Assembly (NCBI RefSeq): GCF_037975245.1
Contig: NC_092579.1
Location: forward strand, 23,791,166 to 23,855,165
Direction: 5' to 3'
Source: Apostichopus japonicus
Lineage: Eukaryota > Echinodermata > Holothuroidea > Aspidochirotida > Stichopodidae
Length of the DNA stretch: 64,000 bases
Under the pieces are notes generated by a model. That model saw only the letters and a list, made by a program, of their open reading frames with translations, had not been told where the DNA came from and searched no databases. Every line of letters begins with the position of its first letter. Position 1 is the stretch's first letter. Both the position numbers and the translations under genes were made by a program. Shown in pieces: positions 49,466 to 60,032 of the stretch.

Positions 49466-49641
49466 TTAAAGAGGCCATGACACGAAAAATCCAACTCATC
49501 GAGAGTAACTTCCTCTGAATCTATGAGAAAATCTATTTTCAAAACTATCCTCAACACCTTGAAAACCTCAAGGACTAATTAGTAATTAACGTTTTAATAT
49601 TCGCATCCGAAAATAGATATCTGAGAATGCGATTTCAATGA

Positions 49642-49649
49642 TGACGTCA
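49642..49649. promoter_or_regulatory. TGACGTCA (CRE-like) octamer, left side of element A
   Basis: A perfect CREB/ATF-type palindrome 172 bp inside the left end and about 160 bp upstream of the THAP-like ATG at 49812. Its position suggests the promoter of that gene (inference). Confidence 0.5.
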
Positions 49650-49811
49650 TGTTAGGAACAAAAGTGCAAAGCCCATGCATGTATCGGATGCGCGACGATC
49701 ATACCGTTCCATATACACGCACATTTACACTGAGAGAACAACCACTGTATTACGCTATATCGTTAGAAATTTCAAGTTTGTTTTACAACTGTTGTAAACT
49801 ATCCGAGAGAA

Positions 49812-50159
49812 ATGCCGGTCCGTTGTGTTGTTGGGGGCTGCATAAATATCATAACCCATGCAATTAGCCTTCATCCATGGCTGAAGGACGAAAAACACAC
49901 GGCGATTATGACCAAGTTCGTGCACAACACCAGCGCCGATTTCACTGGGCCTAGCCAGTATGCAGCTCCGAATGAAGCGAACACTTCACGGAAGCATACT
50001 ACGATCCCTCCTTTTTGTTATGATATAAAACAAATGGACTTTAACGTTCGACATAAAAGAGTCATTCTTCTGTCAAGTAATCCACAAAAAACTACTCTGA
50101 AGACCAGATCGGGGAACAGGAAACCTCCAATGGGGCAAGTGGCGATCCTTAGGAGGTAG
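49812..50159 (+). pseudogene. THAP-like zinc-finger ORF, incomplete
   Basis: 115-codon frame beginning MPVRCVVGGC. It continues with ISLHPW, a KDEK segment and DFTGPSQYAA, which fits the first three quarters of a THAP domain (a C2-CH zinc-dependent DNA-binding module: C-x2-4-C, a conserved Trp, then C-x2-H). The first Cys pair and a Trp are present. The second ligand pair, expected just after QYAA as an LCS-HF type motif, is missing: the sequence runs directly into PNEANTSRKHTT. Either an intron or a small deletion removes it. The rest of the frame is basic with no known fold. In THAP transposases this domain recognises the element's own DNA. I call it a pseudogene because the zinc site is incomplete. 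Confidence 0.65.
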
Positions 50160-51433
50160 CGCGCCGAGCCCTAGTAGTACTATATTATTAGCGTTACTAC
50201 ACTGAAGTCGCAATAGACGAAGAGATTTTACTGTATCATCTAAATTAACACCCCCTTCATTGCTGTATTGTATACTAATAAGCTATGAGGTTAGCTTCAG
50301 AAGCGATGGGTTACATCTTCTTGTGAACAAATCTCAGTGCCCCAATTTATTTCTGGAATATGCTGGATCAGTTAGTTATAGCAATGATTTCTTATTCCTA
50401 TTCCAGGAAAACCATTTTTTATGTTGTGGAGGGAGTGGGGGTATTGGGGATGGGTCAAAATAGGTATGTAAAAAGATTTTATTCCAAAGGGTGTTTAATT
50501 AAATCTCAAAGCGATTTATTTTAAAGTCACAGAGCCAAAAATTCACACAACATAGTTCAAGTGTTAAATCATTGAACAAAATTTATTCAATATCAGTTCT
50601 AGACAGTCATTCTGGGCAATCTGAAATTACATTAACAACAATCATTGTATTATATGACATAAAAGTAAAACTGTACTTTCCATAAACATTATCATTCTTA
50701 AATTACACTAATGTAATTTGTGACATCAAAGGAGGTTAAAAGAAAACAACTTACATGAATTTTTTTGCTTTAAGCCTACAAAGCAGTTGCATGTCCATCG
50801 CTAACAATCGTTGTTGTGACAAATTAATTAGAATAATCCAGAAGCAAATACAATAAAGGGTTATTTAAACCAAGAAACACTGCACGAAGTAACTCACATG
50901 CAAAAATGTTACCCAAGCACGACGACACGTACAACACAGATGGGCAATGTGAAACACAGCATCACACGCATTAAAACAATCGAAGACCAATAACAGGGTG
51001 TACTGCTGAGTTTTTGAAGAAAGACTACAAAACAAACCAACTGCTGCTGAAGAAACAAAGTCCAAACATTCAAGAGTTCTGCTGCCTCCATTGGTCTTTA
51101 TTATGACTTTTCTGTCAAATATCATTGGTGATATGGATATTTTGGCTTCCAGATTAAAGATACGAATCAAACGTCTGGGAGGTAAATGCCCCTAGAAAGG
51201 TCAATGCCCGTTCCTTTATGCACATATTATATGACATCACGGTCACGCCAATACTTGTGTCCAAATGCTTCAAAACATGCCTTTTCTTTCATTGTTGATG
51301 TTGGGTCTGGAAAATAACCTTTTCATCCTGAATTAAAAGTCTTGAATTTCAATATATCAACACTGAGGGAACCCTGACGGATTGATAATCCAACACAATC
51401 GTAGTTTAGAAAAGGTGTTTCTGGAGGAATTTC

Positions 51434-51623
51434 TCAACCAAGGCTTCCTATACAATGAGTTTTCTCCTGGCAACTTGAATCCAGTCTAAAGTAATGACCA
51501 TTGGCTGGAAAATCACTTCTGATCCTTTGGACTGCACATGATGGTAGCAAAACCCTGACGTGTCTTGCTAGGAACCCCAAGTATCATTGAACCTGTTGAC
51601 CGTAGGCTATGTATCTGTACTGC
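51434..51623 (-). pseudogene. P2X7 C-terminal-domain-like last exon
   Basis: The acceptor is TTTTTTCCCAG. The frame reads YRYIAYGQQVQ, an in-frame TGA at 51586-51584, then YLGFLARHVRVLLPSCAVQ and RIRSDFP, and stops at 51436-51434. The pattern YR-AY-Q with W at the TGA position, followed by a VR-VLPSC-V-IR-FP motif, is the ending I recall from the cytoplasmic zinc-binding (ballast) domain of P2X7 receptors and from many invertebrate proteins annotated 'P2X purinoceptor 7-like' that lack the channel. Here it lies in a transposon, with no channel sequence nearby. The exon with the usual Cys cluster was not found. The gene is broken by the stop and by a frameshift in exon 1. Confidence 0.65.
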
Positions 51624-52053
51624 CTGGGAAAAAATTTATGAAAGTTCAAAATGTATTAATGTTGGCCCATGATGTCCACAATAACAAGCAGGCATACAAT
51701 GTACAGTTATGGTTACATTTGTTGTGATTCATTTTACACCTTCCATGTATCATGAAACATTCTTTTGTTTCAGAAAATTGATTTGCAAAACTCCAGGCCA
51801 AAGTACTAGCCAAGTAATAATGAGTATGAAATAACACATATGCCTACCTAGCATGGCTGCATAATGCAACTTACATCCCCGAGCCAAACTTTCAGTATGC
51901 AACCAACCCTACTAGTACTACACACTCTACATATGGGTTGTAAGTTACCGTAACACAACGCACAATACGGTTTAGGGTGTTCCGCGAATTCCAACAACAC
52001 ATGCACAAAATGGACTGGATTTTGTTTTAAATGCTTCGTTAATAAATTCTTAC

Positions 52054-52328
52054 CACGTTGTATGTTCCTTGCAATGGTTTCGAACTGATTTCTTCTTCGA
52101 TATGTTGTGGAGCTTCAATTTCGGCTCGTTTAACAGGCTCGAACTGATACGGTTCTAACACCTCCGCTCCACCCTCAACGTTCGGTTCAATATTGGAATG
52201 ATCATCGCCTTCACTCTCTGCTTCGAATATGAGAAAGGGCACTCTAATTATAGCCCAATTTCACTGCCTGGTGAAGAACCATTATCACTTTGAACTTCGC
52301 TTGCCGCAATTAGTTCTGGATCCGCCAT
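52054..52328 (-). pseudogene. First exon of the P2X7-C-terminus-like gene, frameshifted
   Basis: The ATG at 52328 opens MADPELIAASEVQSDNG and stops after 27 codons. A second frame then continues from about 52262 with an acidic stretch (EAESEGDDHSNIEPN) into EVLEPYQFEP, and ends at a good donor, GTG|GTAAGA. The YQFEP segment is a common N-terminal motif of invertebrate 'P2X7-like' proteins (from memory). One indel between 52262 and 52250 would explain the frame change. The start lies about 145-155 bp downstream of paired TGACGTCA octamers. It should splice, possibly through a missing middle exon, to 51434-51623. Confidence 0.6.
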
Positions 52329-52472
52329 TTTACATGAAATTTTGATTTGATATCGCACTTGTGATCGGTGTTCTGTTTAGTAACTACTAGTGGTATGTGT
52401 ACTTGTCTACTGTGTACGTGAATGGGATGTTCGGAGGATCGTAAAGCAGCGACAACAAATGTGTTCAAAACG

Positions 52473-52490
52473 TGACGTCACATGACGTCA
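52473..52490. promoter_or_regulatory. Two adjacent TGACGTCA octamers, right side of element A
   Basis: 52473-52480 and 52483-52490, separated by two bases. They lie 182 bp inside the right end and upstream of the minus-strand ATG at 52328; probable promoter elements of that gene (inference). Confidence 0.5.
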
Positions 52491-52676
52491 TGCGAATCGG
52501 AAAATTTTCGAGTAAACAAAGTTTCAAACGCCGAAAAGGGTAAATTCATTCTCAATTTTCGACTTGAAAAATCAAGTTTTAAACTGGCAGATTGGTTGAT
52601 ACATGTTCTAGAGAACATCCTTTGATGGATCCCAAAAATATAGGACTTTGAAATTTTCGTGTCATGGCCACTTTAA

Positions 52677-55600
52677 TTTAGCTTTCGGTTAAAGATATCA
52701 AAGGTTCAAAAAAGTTGTGTCACCTGGGCTTGTCAATCTGTGTCATTGCATATCAATTGCACTTGGAAGTGAAACCTTTTTCTTTTTGGTTTCCTTTTTT
52801 TTCATTTCACGTTTTCAAGGAATAGGTAATTTAAAAAGCTGATACTGAAACCAATGCCAATATTGAGTTTTCGAGTGAGCGTCTACTTACAAATCCCATC
52901 ACTATTACTAGAAATACGCGTGATAGATAGATCAGTATCAAAAGGTTGCTAGGTCACAGTAGACAGGGTGAAGAGAATGCAGGTGTTGTGAGTAGACAGG
53001 TAAGTGCAAAAGCAAAAGAAATACAAACCATTTGTGTACTTGTAATCAACTAAAGAAATGCCATAAATAAAAATTCAAGCATCTGTGGCTCCATGATGTC
53101 ATCACATTTAAACTTGTTACAAACATCAGTGTTGTGTTTTGAAGGAAAATGCTGAAACTGTGATATCTCCCCAAAGGGAATAAGAGTTTTCTTAGCTATT
53201 TGGGGAAGTTGTTTATCAGAGGCATTTAGCTATGACATATGCTTCTTTAAAATACAGTTGTTACTGTTAGGTTCAAATAGTTCTTACTTTGTACAATTCG
53301 AGCAATAAACCATGCTCAACAAGAAATTCTCACAGGCAACCTTTTTATAGAGCCAGTGAGTTTAATGCAGCACTGCGAACCTACTCACTGCAGAGTCAGA
53401 CGATCCTATCGTCATCAAACACTAGACAATGTTAAAAATACTTAACTTCAAATGCTTCATTTAACATTGCCAACAAGAGGCATTAAACACACTTAAGGCT
53501 CATTCACTTGTACATAAAATTACAAATGGCCTTCATCTGTGCTATCAAATAAAAATTTCAAAAGCCATATTTATATCCATGAACAGAAGAGAAGGCAAAA
53601 AAAAAACCAACACATATTCAAAAAAAAAAAAAAAAAAGGATTCCGAGGACAAAAGAAATGGTGTCTATGTCATTTCTTTGTTCGTGTGAATTGACTTCTA
53701 AATTAGGAATCGCACATTGCATGATTGAAGACCCCCACAATAGGAAAACCATATGGGTATCATAATGTGTGAGTGGGCTGGTTATATTTAATGGAGAAGG
53801 TATGTGCAGATAACATCAGCAGAATTTAGATACTAACAGACTGGATATATTCATTGACTGTTCTGCCAAGCGTAGTCTTAATGTCAACAGCACATGGACT
53901 CGGAAAGACTCCGAGGGTATTATGCATTATTCAACGACTGTGAGGAAAGCATGAAAGATTGCCAAAAGCGGTGCACTAGTGCAGTCAGAAACTTGCCAAC
54001 AGATGGATGAGGAGAGGAAAAGGGAAAGAAAGGCCGTATCAAATATCAAGAAGTTATTTTAATTCTCCACATTCTCTTTTCTCACCTGTTTTTACCAGTA
54101 ACATTTTGTTGCAGACTTCGAAAGGCACCTAGCTATTTTCATACATCATAGGGAAAAGCTTGCTCTTGTTTTAGGCAAGAATGGGGTGGGGTGGAGTGGG
54201 ATGGGGTGGGGTGGGGTGGGATGGGATAGCCCATCACCCTTCCCCCTCACACTTGCCCCCCTCCCACCTTGCCACCCTCTTCTCCTTTACAGTGAGACAT
54301 GATGATCACAGCCAGAGAGTTCACCAAGACGATTATACAATAATGAACCCTCCTGACACAAGAATGTAAATTATTTTGGTTTTTTATTCAGAATCTCAAT
54401 CTATTATCATCCATCATGAATTCCCAACAACAGAGTGGAAGGCTTACACTGTGCCTTCTTTTAAAAGTCTATTCCTCATACCACAGCTTCCGGTGGCAAA
54501 CTCTCGATTGAGGGTCCCATTTACAAAGGAATCGCATTCCAAGCCAGGATTAGAGGCTGGCTGTACATACAGCGAGAGACTTCAGCCATGACCAGATATT
54601 TACACACACCTGTTAAAAACACAAAAGACCTGATGAATAATTCAAACGACACATACTCTCAGATACAATCCTTTGGGCACGAAACAGCTGATCCCTCAGC
54701 GGAAATAGTTCCATACATTCCAACAAAACTTTTCAAGAGGAACATGTGGCTGCTTGAAGAACACAGAGACACTGCAGTACTTACAGTAGCTATAGGCAGA
54801 ATGAATTTCCTAAGTTGCCAATTCTTTCATCCTCTGATTGTATTTCTCCTATCCTGTTCCTCTCCGTTTCCCTAATATCATTATGTAATTAATAAATCAA
54901 ACAAGTTATCTATAATATATGAGAAAACTTGTCTGCAGTCAACGGAATAGTTTTCATGTAGACTGTTGGTACCATACATGATTGACCGGTCTACTTTTCG
55001 CAGTTTGTCCTTTTCTAATTTAAGATGTTAACCACACCTGCTTGCAGGCTGTACTATTAACTTGAAATATTTTCTTGTCCTAGTGGTTGGTTTTTATCCC
55101 TATGGTCTTCTATTGTAACGTACCGTTCAGTTATACTACTTCACCAATGCAACTCGTCGGTGTTTATTATTTAATTACACGGGCATGGAAGTTGACTCAG
55201 TAATAACAACACAATCTTTAATTACTCCCAACTGACTGGTCTCCATGCAGAGCTGATAGTATATATACAGTAACCTATATAATCTCCGATTTGAAGGGAA
55301 GACTGAGTATTACAAAGTTATATACTGTGAGGCTAATTCAACAGCACCTGTATTACAGTGTACCAATATCAGATTATGATTGACAAAACAGATAAAAGCC
55401 GAGGCTTGGTGATAACGAACCCATCGACTAAACATGCTAATTACGTATGGCTTTCTAATCCTGATTAAGGGCTTGATTTAATCGACATTACAACCTGTTG
55501 AAAAGATGAATTACTGTATGTTAATATCACAGACTGAACATAAGAAGTAAGACCGAGTAAGATCGAAAGGGTTGTTAAACCTTTCACAAGTTCCTCCATG

Positions 55601-57150
55601 TTTATCCATCCATGTAAAATGCTGATAATTAAAGTTAAACTCCAATGAGGACTAACAACAATTAAATATTATAACCTGCATGGCAACCTTTGACTAATAC
55701 TATTTACAATGATTTATATATCCATAGCTCATCTATAAGCAAGGGTATGCAGGCAACCTCTTTGTAGGCTGCAGAAAAAATACTCCCATGCAGCTTTCAC
55801 AGCCTAATGCAAAGACAAATTTAAAGTGTATTGAACTGTTTCATTTTCTTATCGTGAACAAAGATCAATTGGTCGTCTGATCGTCTAGGCCCCAGAGTTA
55901 GCTAACTAATATCTTTCTTCACTAACTGCCCCAGGTATCTCCAAATTAGGAATTACAGCTGGCTATAAAACTGTATTGACTAATTATTAGTCATCTTCTT
56001 GTCTCAAAATTGAAGGGAAAGATTATTCTAATTTTCAATGATTGTACATAATATCTCTTAAGGGCTAAGAATAAATAGGCCATAAAAGAAATACTTTGCT
56101 TGTTCACGATCTGGCTGCAATTAACCTCATAGGTTTGCTGCAAAACAAAGAAGTTGAGGACTGATTTGTAAACAAAAGACTGACTAACGGAATGGACCTT
56201 GATCAGAAGAAGCAAGGGACTTGATCTGGACAATCACCAAGAAGGTTTACCTGGGGTAAAAAAACTGATTACTACATGTATCTATGTACAGGGAATATCA
56301 TGAGGACTCCACAAGTACTTTACATCAGGCCAAAGTTGTATCCCACTGGTGCCAGAATGGAAACCGAGATATACCCATTCACTAGCACCAGATTTTGTGT
56401 CCTACTGTTACTCACAACAGAAGAAAAAAGAAAAGACAATACTACTTATAATATCATACAGAATTTGTAGAAGGAACCAATAGGCTATAGTTATCCCACA
56501 TACATACAGACAGGTGGTTCATTATGTTACATCATGTCACCTGCATACAGAAAATTAAAAGTATGCAAGTTATCAGTGTAGTTCGTATGAGAAACATAAA
56601 CAACTCATGTCACATAATTAACGTTTTTCAGCTAATATTATGAGAAATATTCATCAGAGAATTGATTACACTTGACAAAGGTTCTGAACAAACAGTACCT
56701 TCTTCAAGACTGTATTACAAAACTTGAAAAAAGATAAAGAGTTTCACATATACAACTTCCCAGAAACCACATGACCACAAGCTGTGAATCTTTCACTGTT
56801 GGTAGGAAGTGAAAGATATATTGCAACATCCAATTTCTATTTATTGTCATTATTAAGGAAATAGTTGTTTGAACAGTCACATATTCACCAGGATTATTAT
56901 GATTATTCGCTGTATTAATAGCCTCCATGAATTCCTTCCTGTGGTATATTGAATTGTGATGGTTGCCATGTGGGCCAATCAATATGGCTGACTCAGTTAG
57001 TGAGGTACTGTAACAGGAACTACTGCAAACTTCCCACAGGAAACAACGGACAAATGAACATCAAAGGTAATACAAAATAGAAGAAAATTCCCACATCAGC
57101 CCATCTGCAAAATATACTGTTGATGCTGTGATGACTGCAGTTAAATGGAT
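52677..57150. other. Non-coding span
   Basis: No gene supported in about 4.5 kb. A16 tract at 53621-53637; GGGGTGGGAT-type simple repeat at 54182-54226. Short open frames lack motifs. Confidence 0.35.
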
Positions 57151-57154
57151 GGAC

Positions 57155-57610
57155 TGACAGGGGGTTAGGACAAGGATTAGGACATGGGGGCTAGGACAGG
57201 GGGTTAGGACATGGGGGTTAGGGCAGGTGGTTAGGACGGGGTTAGGACAGGGGGTTAGGACAAGGGTTAGGACATGGGGGCTAGGACAGGGGGTTAGGAC
57301 AGGGGGTTAGGACAGGGGTAGAGGACCGGGGGTTAGGACAAGGGGTTAGGACAGGGGGTTAGGACAGGGGGTTAGGGCAGGAGGTTAGGACGGGGTTAGG
57401 ACAGGGGGTTAGGACAAGGGTTAGGACATGGGGGCTAGGACAGGGGGTTAGGACAGGGGGTTAGGACAGGGGGTTAGGACAGGGGGTTAGGACAGGGGGT
57501 TAGGGCAGGAGGTTAGGACGGGGTTAGGACAGGGGGTTAGGACAGGGGGTTAGGACAGGGGGTTAGAACAGGGGGTTAGGACAGGGGGTTAGGACAGGGG
57601 CAGAGGACAG
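57155..57610 (+). repeat. 13-bp G-rich minisatellite GGTTAGGACAGGG
   Basis: About 33 units of a 13-bp repeat (GGTTAGGACAGGG) with variants (AAGG, ATGGGGGCTAGG, shortened GACGGGGTTAGG). Variants recur in the same order at about 57230-57300 and 57390-57455, a higher-order period near 160 bp. The G-runs could form quadruplexes on the plus strand. Confidence 0.95.
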
Positions 57611-57870
57611 GGGGAGAGGACAGGGGAAGAGGATAGGGCAAAAGAAAGAGAGACAAGGGACAGGGACAAGAGCAAAGACAAAAGCAAAGGAGAGATGCAA
57701 AGGAGAAGGCAAAGGATGTAAAGGAGAGGGAGAGGAGAGGGTAAAGGAGAGGGACAAAGAACAGGTGCAAAGGAGGACAAATGACAAGTGCAAAGGACAG
57801 TGGGAAAGGACAGGGGCAGAGGAGAGGGGTAGAGGCGAGGGGAAGAGGAGAGGAGAAGGCAAATATGAGA
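57611..57870 (+). repeat. Degenerate purine tract after the 13-bp array
   Basis: Continues as AGAGGACAGGGG-, AAAGGAGAGG-type words, almost pure A/G on the plus strand. Its minus strand is open as a Ser/Pro/Leu/Cys-rich peptide, which is composition, not a gene. Confidence 0.85.
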
Positions 57871-59269
57871 GATTATGGGGCAGGGGAGTTCATGGTGACA
57901 TATCTTATTACACTTACAATATGCTGTTAACAGTTAAAACTAACCGAACAACTGAAGCAATGTACCTGATAATATTAATTAAGTACTACTTATTCCAACC
58001 TTTATCATGAGTTTCACCCTTCCCAAATTCTGTCATCTTCCAAATAAGTTGATTAGACACTCTGAAGTTATACCATGCACGTGTTCAAGTTGATCAACAA
58101 ATTATGAATCATGATGGATTTAAAATAAAATTGATCATGTTTTCACACATATCAAGTGTTTCTGTGAGAGGGGTAAGGGGAGGGAGTTCCTATCTGCAAG
58201 AATGTCTTACCTTAACATAGCTGACTGTTGACTATTTTCCATCTAAAGATAAGACCTTACTTCATTCACCATGAGAAACTTAAGGTCTAAGCCTTCCTTA
58301 ATTACTGATTCCATTGATCTATGCAAGACAAACACTAAATACTATGAAAAACTCATATATTTTTTATTCTTAACTTCCAATCAATATACAAATTTGTTAG
58401 CAAAATAATTACAAATTCCTAGAGTCCAGTTGTTCTTTTTGACTCTTGCAATTATCATCATTAATATTGTTTGTGGAAAGTCACCTACTTTAGATTCTTA
58501 ACACAAAAAAAAAAACAAACAATTAAATGACCCAACAATTCATTCATTCATTAATTCATTCATTAATATATTGCAATAGCACACCACCAGCTACATACTG
58601 GGAAAACACACACAAACAGAAGTAATCATTAACAAATAGTTAACTCACCTTTGGTAAAGACTATCCCATTTAGAAATACACTATTTATTCATTTATCCTC
58701 ATTAATAAAATGTTCAATTAATCCAATACATGAAAGAACCAAAACTCTCTCCTTCAAAATAGAGTTGATATAAAAGCACACACACACAGATAAAGTCCTT
58801 AATTCACACACAGTCCTCTATCACAAAAGAACAAAACTATAATTTGTTTTTGTTTTTCCCCATATCATGCAGTAGTACTGATCCTCAAGCCTGACTGCTG
58901 GTAAATGACACACAGGCAAACTAAACATAGATACTTGCATGCCACTACTAATACTACCACTTCATAGAAGAACCAGCTCTTAATGAACTTTGACCTGGAA
59001 GATCTCATTTTAAAAGTGAGGGGTTGGACAAATGAGTTATTGTAAAACAGTTTAGTGCTCAGTCAAGTAAAACTAATACTGTTTATCCATTGGAGTGGAA
59101 GAAAGATGTAGTGCTGTAACTGTGTACACTACTGTAAAGTACTAGAAAACCAGATGAGGTGTGTCTTGAAATGGAGGTTTGGTTCCATACAAGGATAAAT
59201 TCCTATACAAAGATGCCTGTAGTAAGCTTGAAGGCAACTGTACAGGAATGTTTGGGCATGCACAAACAT
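57871..59269. other. Non-coding span
   Basis: AT-rich, with (ATTC)n at 58541-58565 and short CA runs. Nothing recognised. Confidence 0.35.
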
Positions 59270-60032
59270 GCACTAATGTTCAAGATTAATTCAGCCTTAA
59301 GAAATAAAGTCAGTATACGGCTTAGTAGGGGGAGTGGGAGACTTCATGTATTAAATGATTGGTTAGTGTGTATGCTGAACCCCTGAGACCCACATGTAAC
59401 TGACAAATCCAATGGAAGGATCGATATCTCTGACGACTACACCAACCTGCCCCCCACTCACCCCCCCCCCCACTCACCTCCCCTGCACTCACCCCCACCC
59501 CACTCCTCCTTTACATGAAACATGAAACAGACATGAAAGAGAGAATAGGACGATACATTAATGTTCAAGATTAATTCAGCCTTAAAAAAGTCAGCATACG
59601 GCTTAGTAGGGGGAGTGGGAGACTTCATGTACAAATGATTGTTAGTGTGTATGCTGAACCCCTGAGACCCACATGTAACTGACAAATCCAATGGAAGGAT
59701 CGATATCTCTGACGACTACACCAACCTGCCCCCCACTCACCCCCCCCCCCCACTCACCTCCCCTGCACTCACCTCCCACCCCACTCCTCCTTTACATGAA
59801 ACATGAAACAGACATGAAAGCGAGAATAGGACGATACACTAATGTTCAAGATTAATTCAGCCTTAAAAAAGTCAGCATACGGCTTAGTAGGGGGAGTGGG
59901 AGACTTCATGTACAAATGATTGTTAGTGTGTATGCTGAACCCCTGAGACCCACATGTAACTGACAAATCCAATGGAAGGATCGATATCTCTGACGACTAC
60001 ACCAACCTGCCCCACCCCCCACTCACCCCCCA
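59270..60032 (+). repeat. Tandem repeat, about 283 bp x 2.7
   Basis: Copies start at ATGTTCAAGATTAATTCAGC near 59276, 59561 and 59842 (periods 285 and 281). Each unit ends in a C-rich block CCCCCCACTCACCC of variable length followed by CACTCCTCCTTTACATGAAA. Copies 2 and 3 are nearly identical; copy 1 has small differences (for example AAGAAATAAAGTCAGTATACGG), so the newest duplication is 2/3. Confidence 0.95.

Larger units (their letters stand above)
49466..52676. mobile_element. TTAA-flanked THAP element A (Kolobok-like, decayed)
   Basis: The element body is 49470-52672 (3203 bp) between TTAA copies at 49466-49469 and 52673-52676. Ends: AGAGGCCATGACACGAAAA on the left and, reverse-complemented, AGTGGCCATGACACGAAAA on the right (18 of 19). 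It holds two convergent broken genes: a THAP-like ORF entering from the left and a P2X7-C-terminus-like gene from the right. Kolobok is the TTAA-type superfamily whose transposases are known to carry THAP domains, so that is the favoured class. No DDE transposase core was recognised, so this copy is defective. TGACGTCA palindromes are at 49642, 52473 and 52483. Confidence 0.8.

Noticed and set aside
50865-51170. Minus-strand ORF of 101 codons in element A, considered as transposase
   Set aside because: No DDE-type or other catalytic motif; Cys/Phe-rich content looks random.
57563-57862. Minus-strand Ser/Pro/Cys/Leu-rich ORFs of up to 99 codons
   Set aside because: Complement of a purine-rich tract; no start context or motif.
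59458-59972. Two near-identical minus-strand ORFs (MDLSVTCGSQGF...)
   Set aside because: They are copies created by the 283-bp tandem repeat and include its poly-C block; no independent sign of coding.
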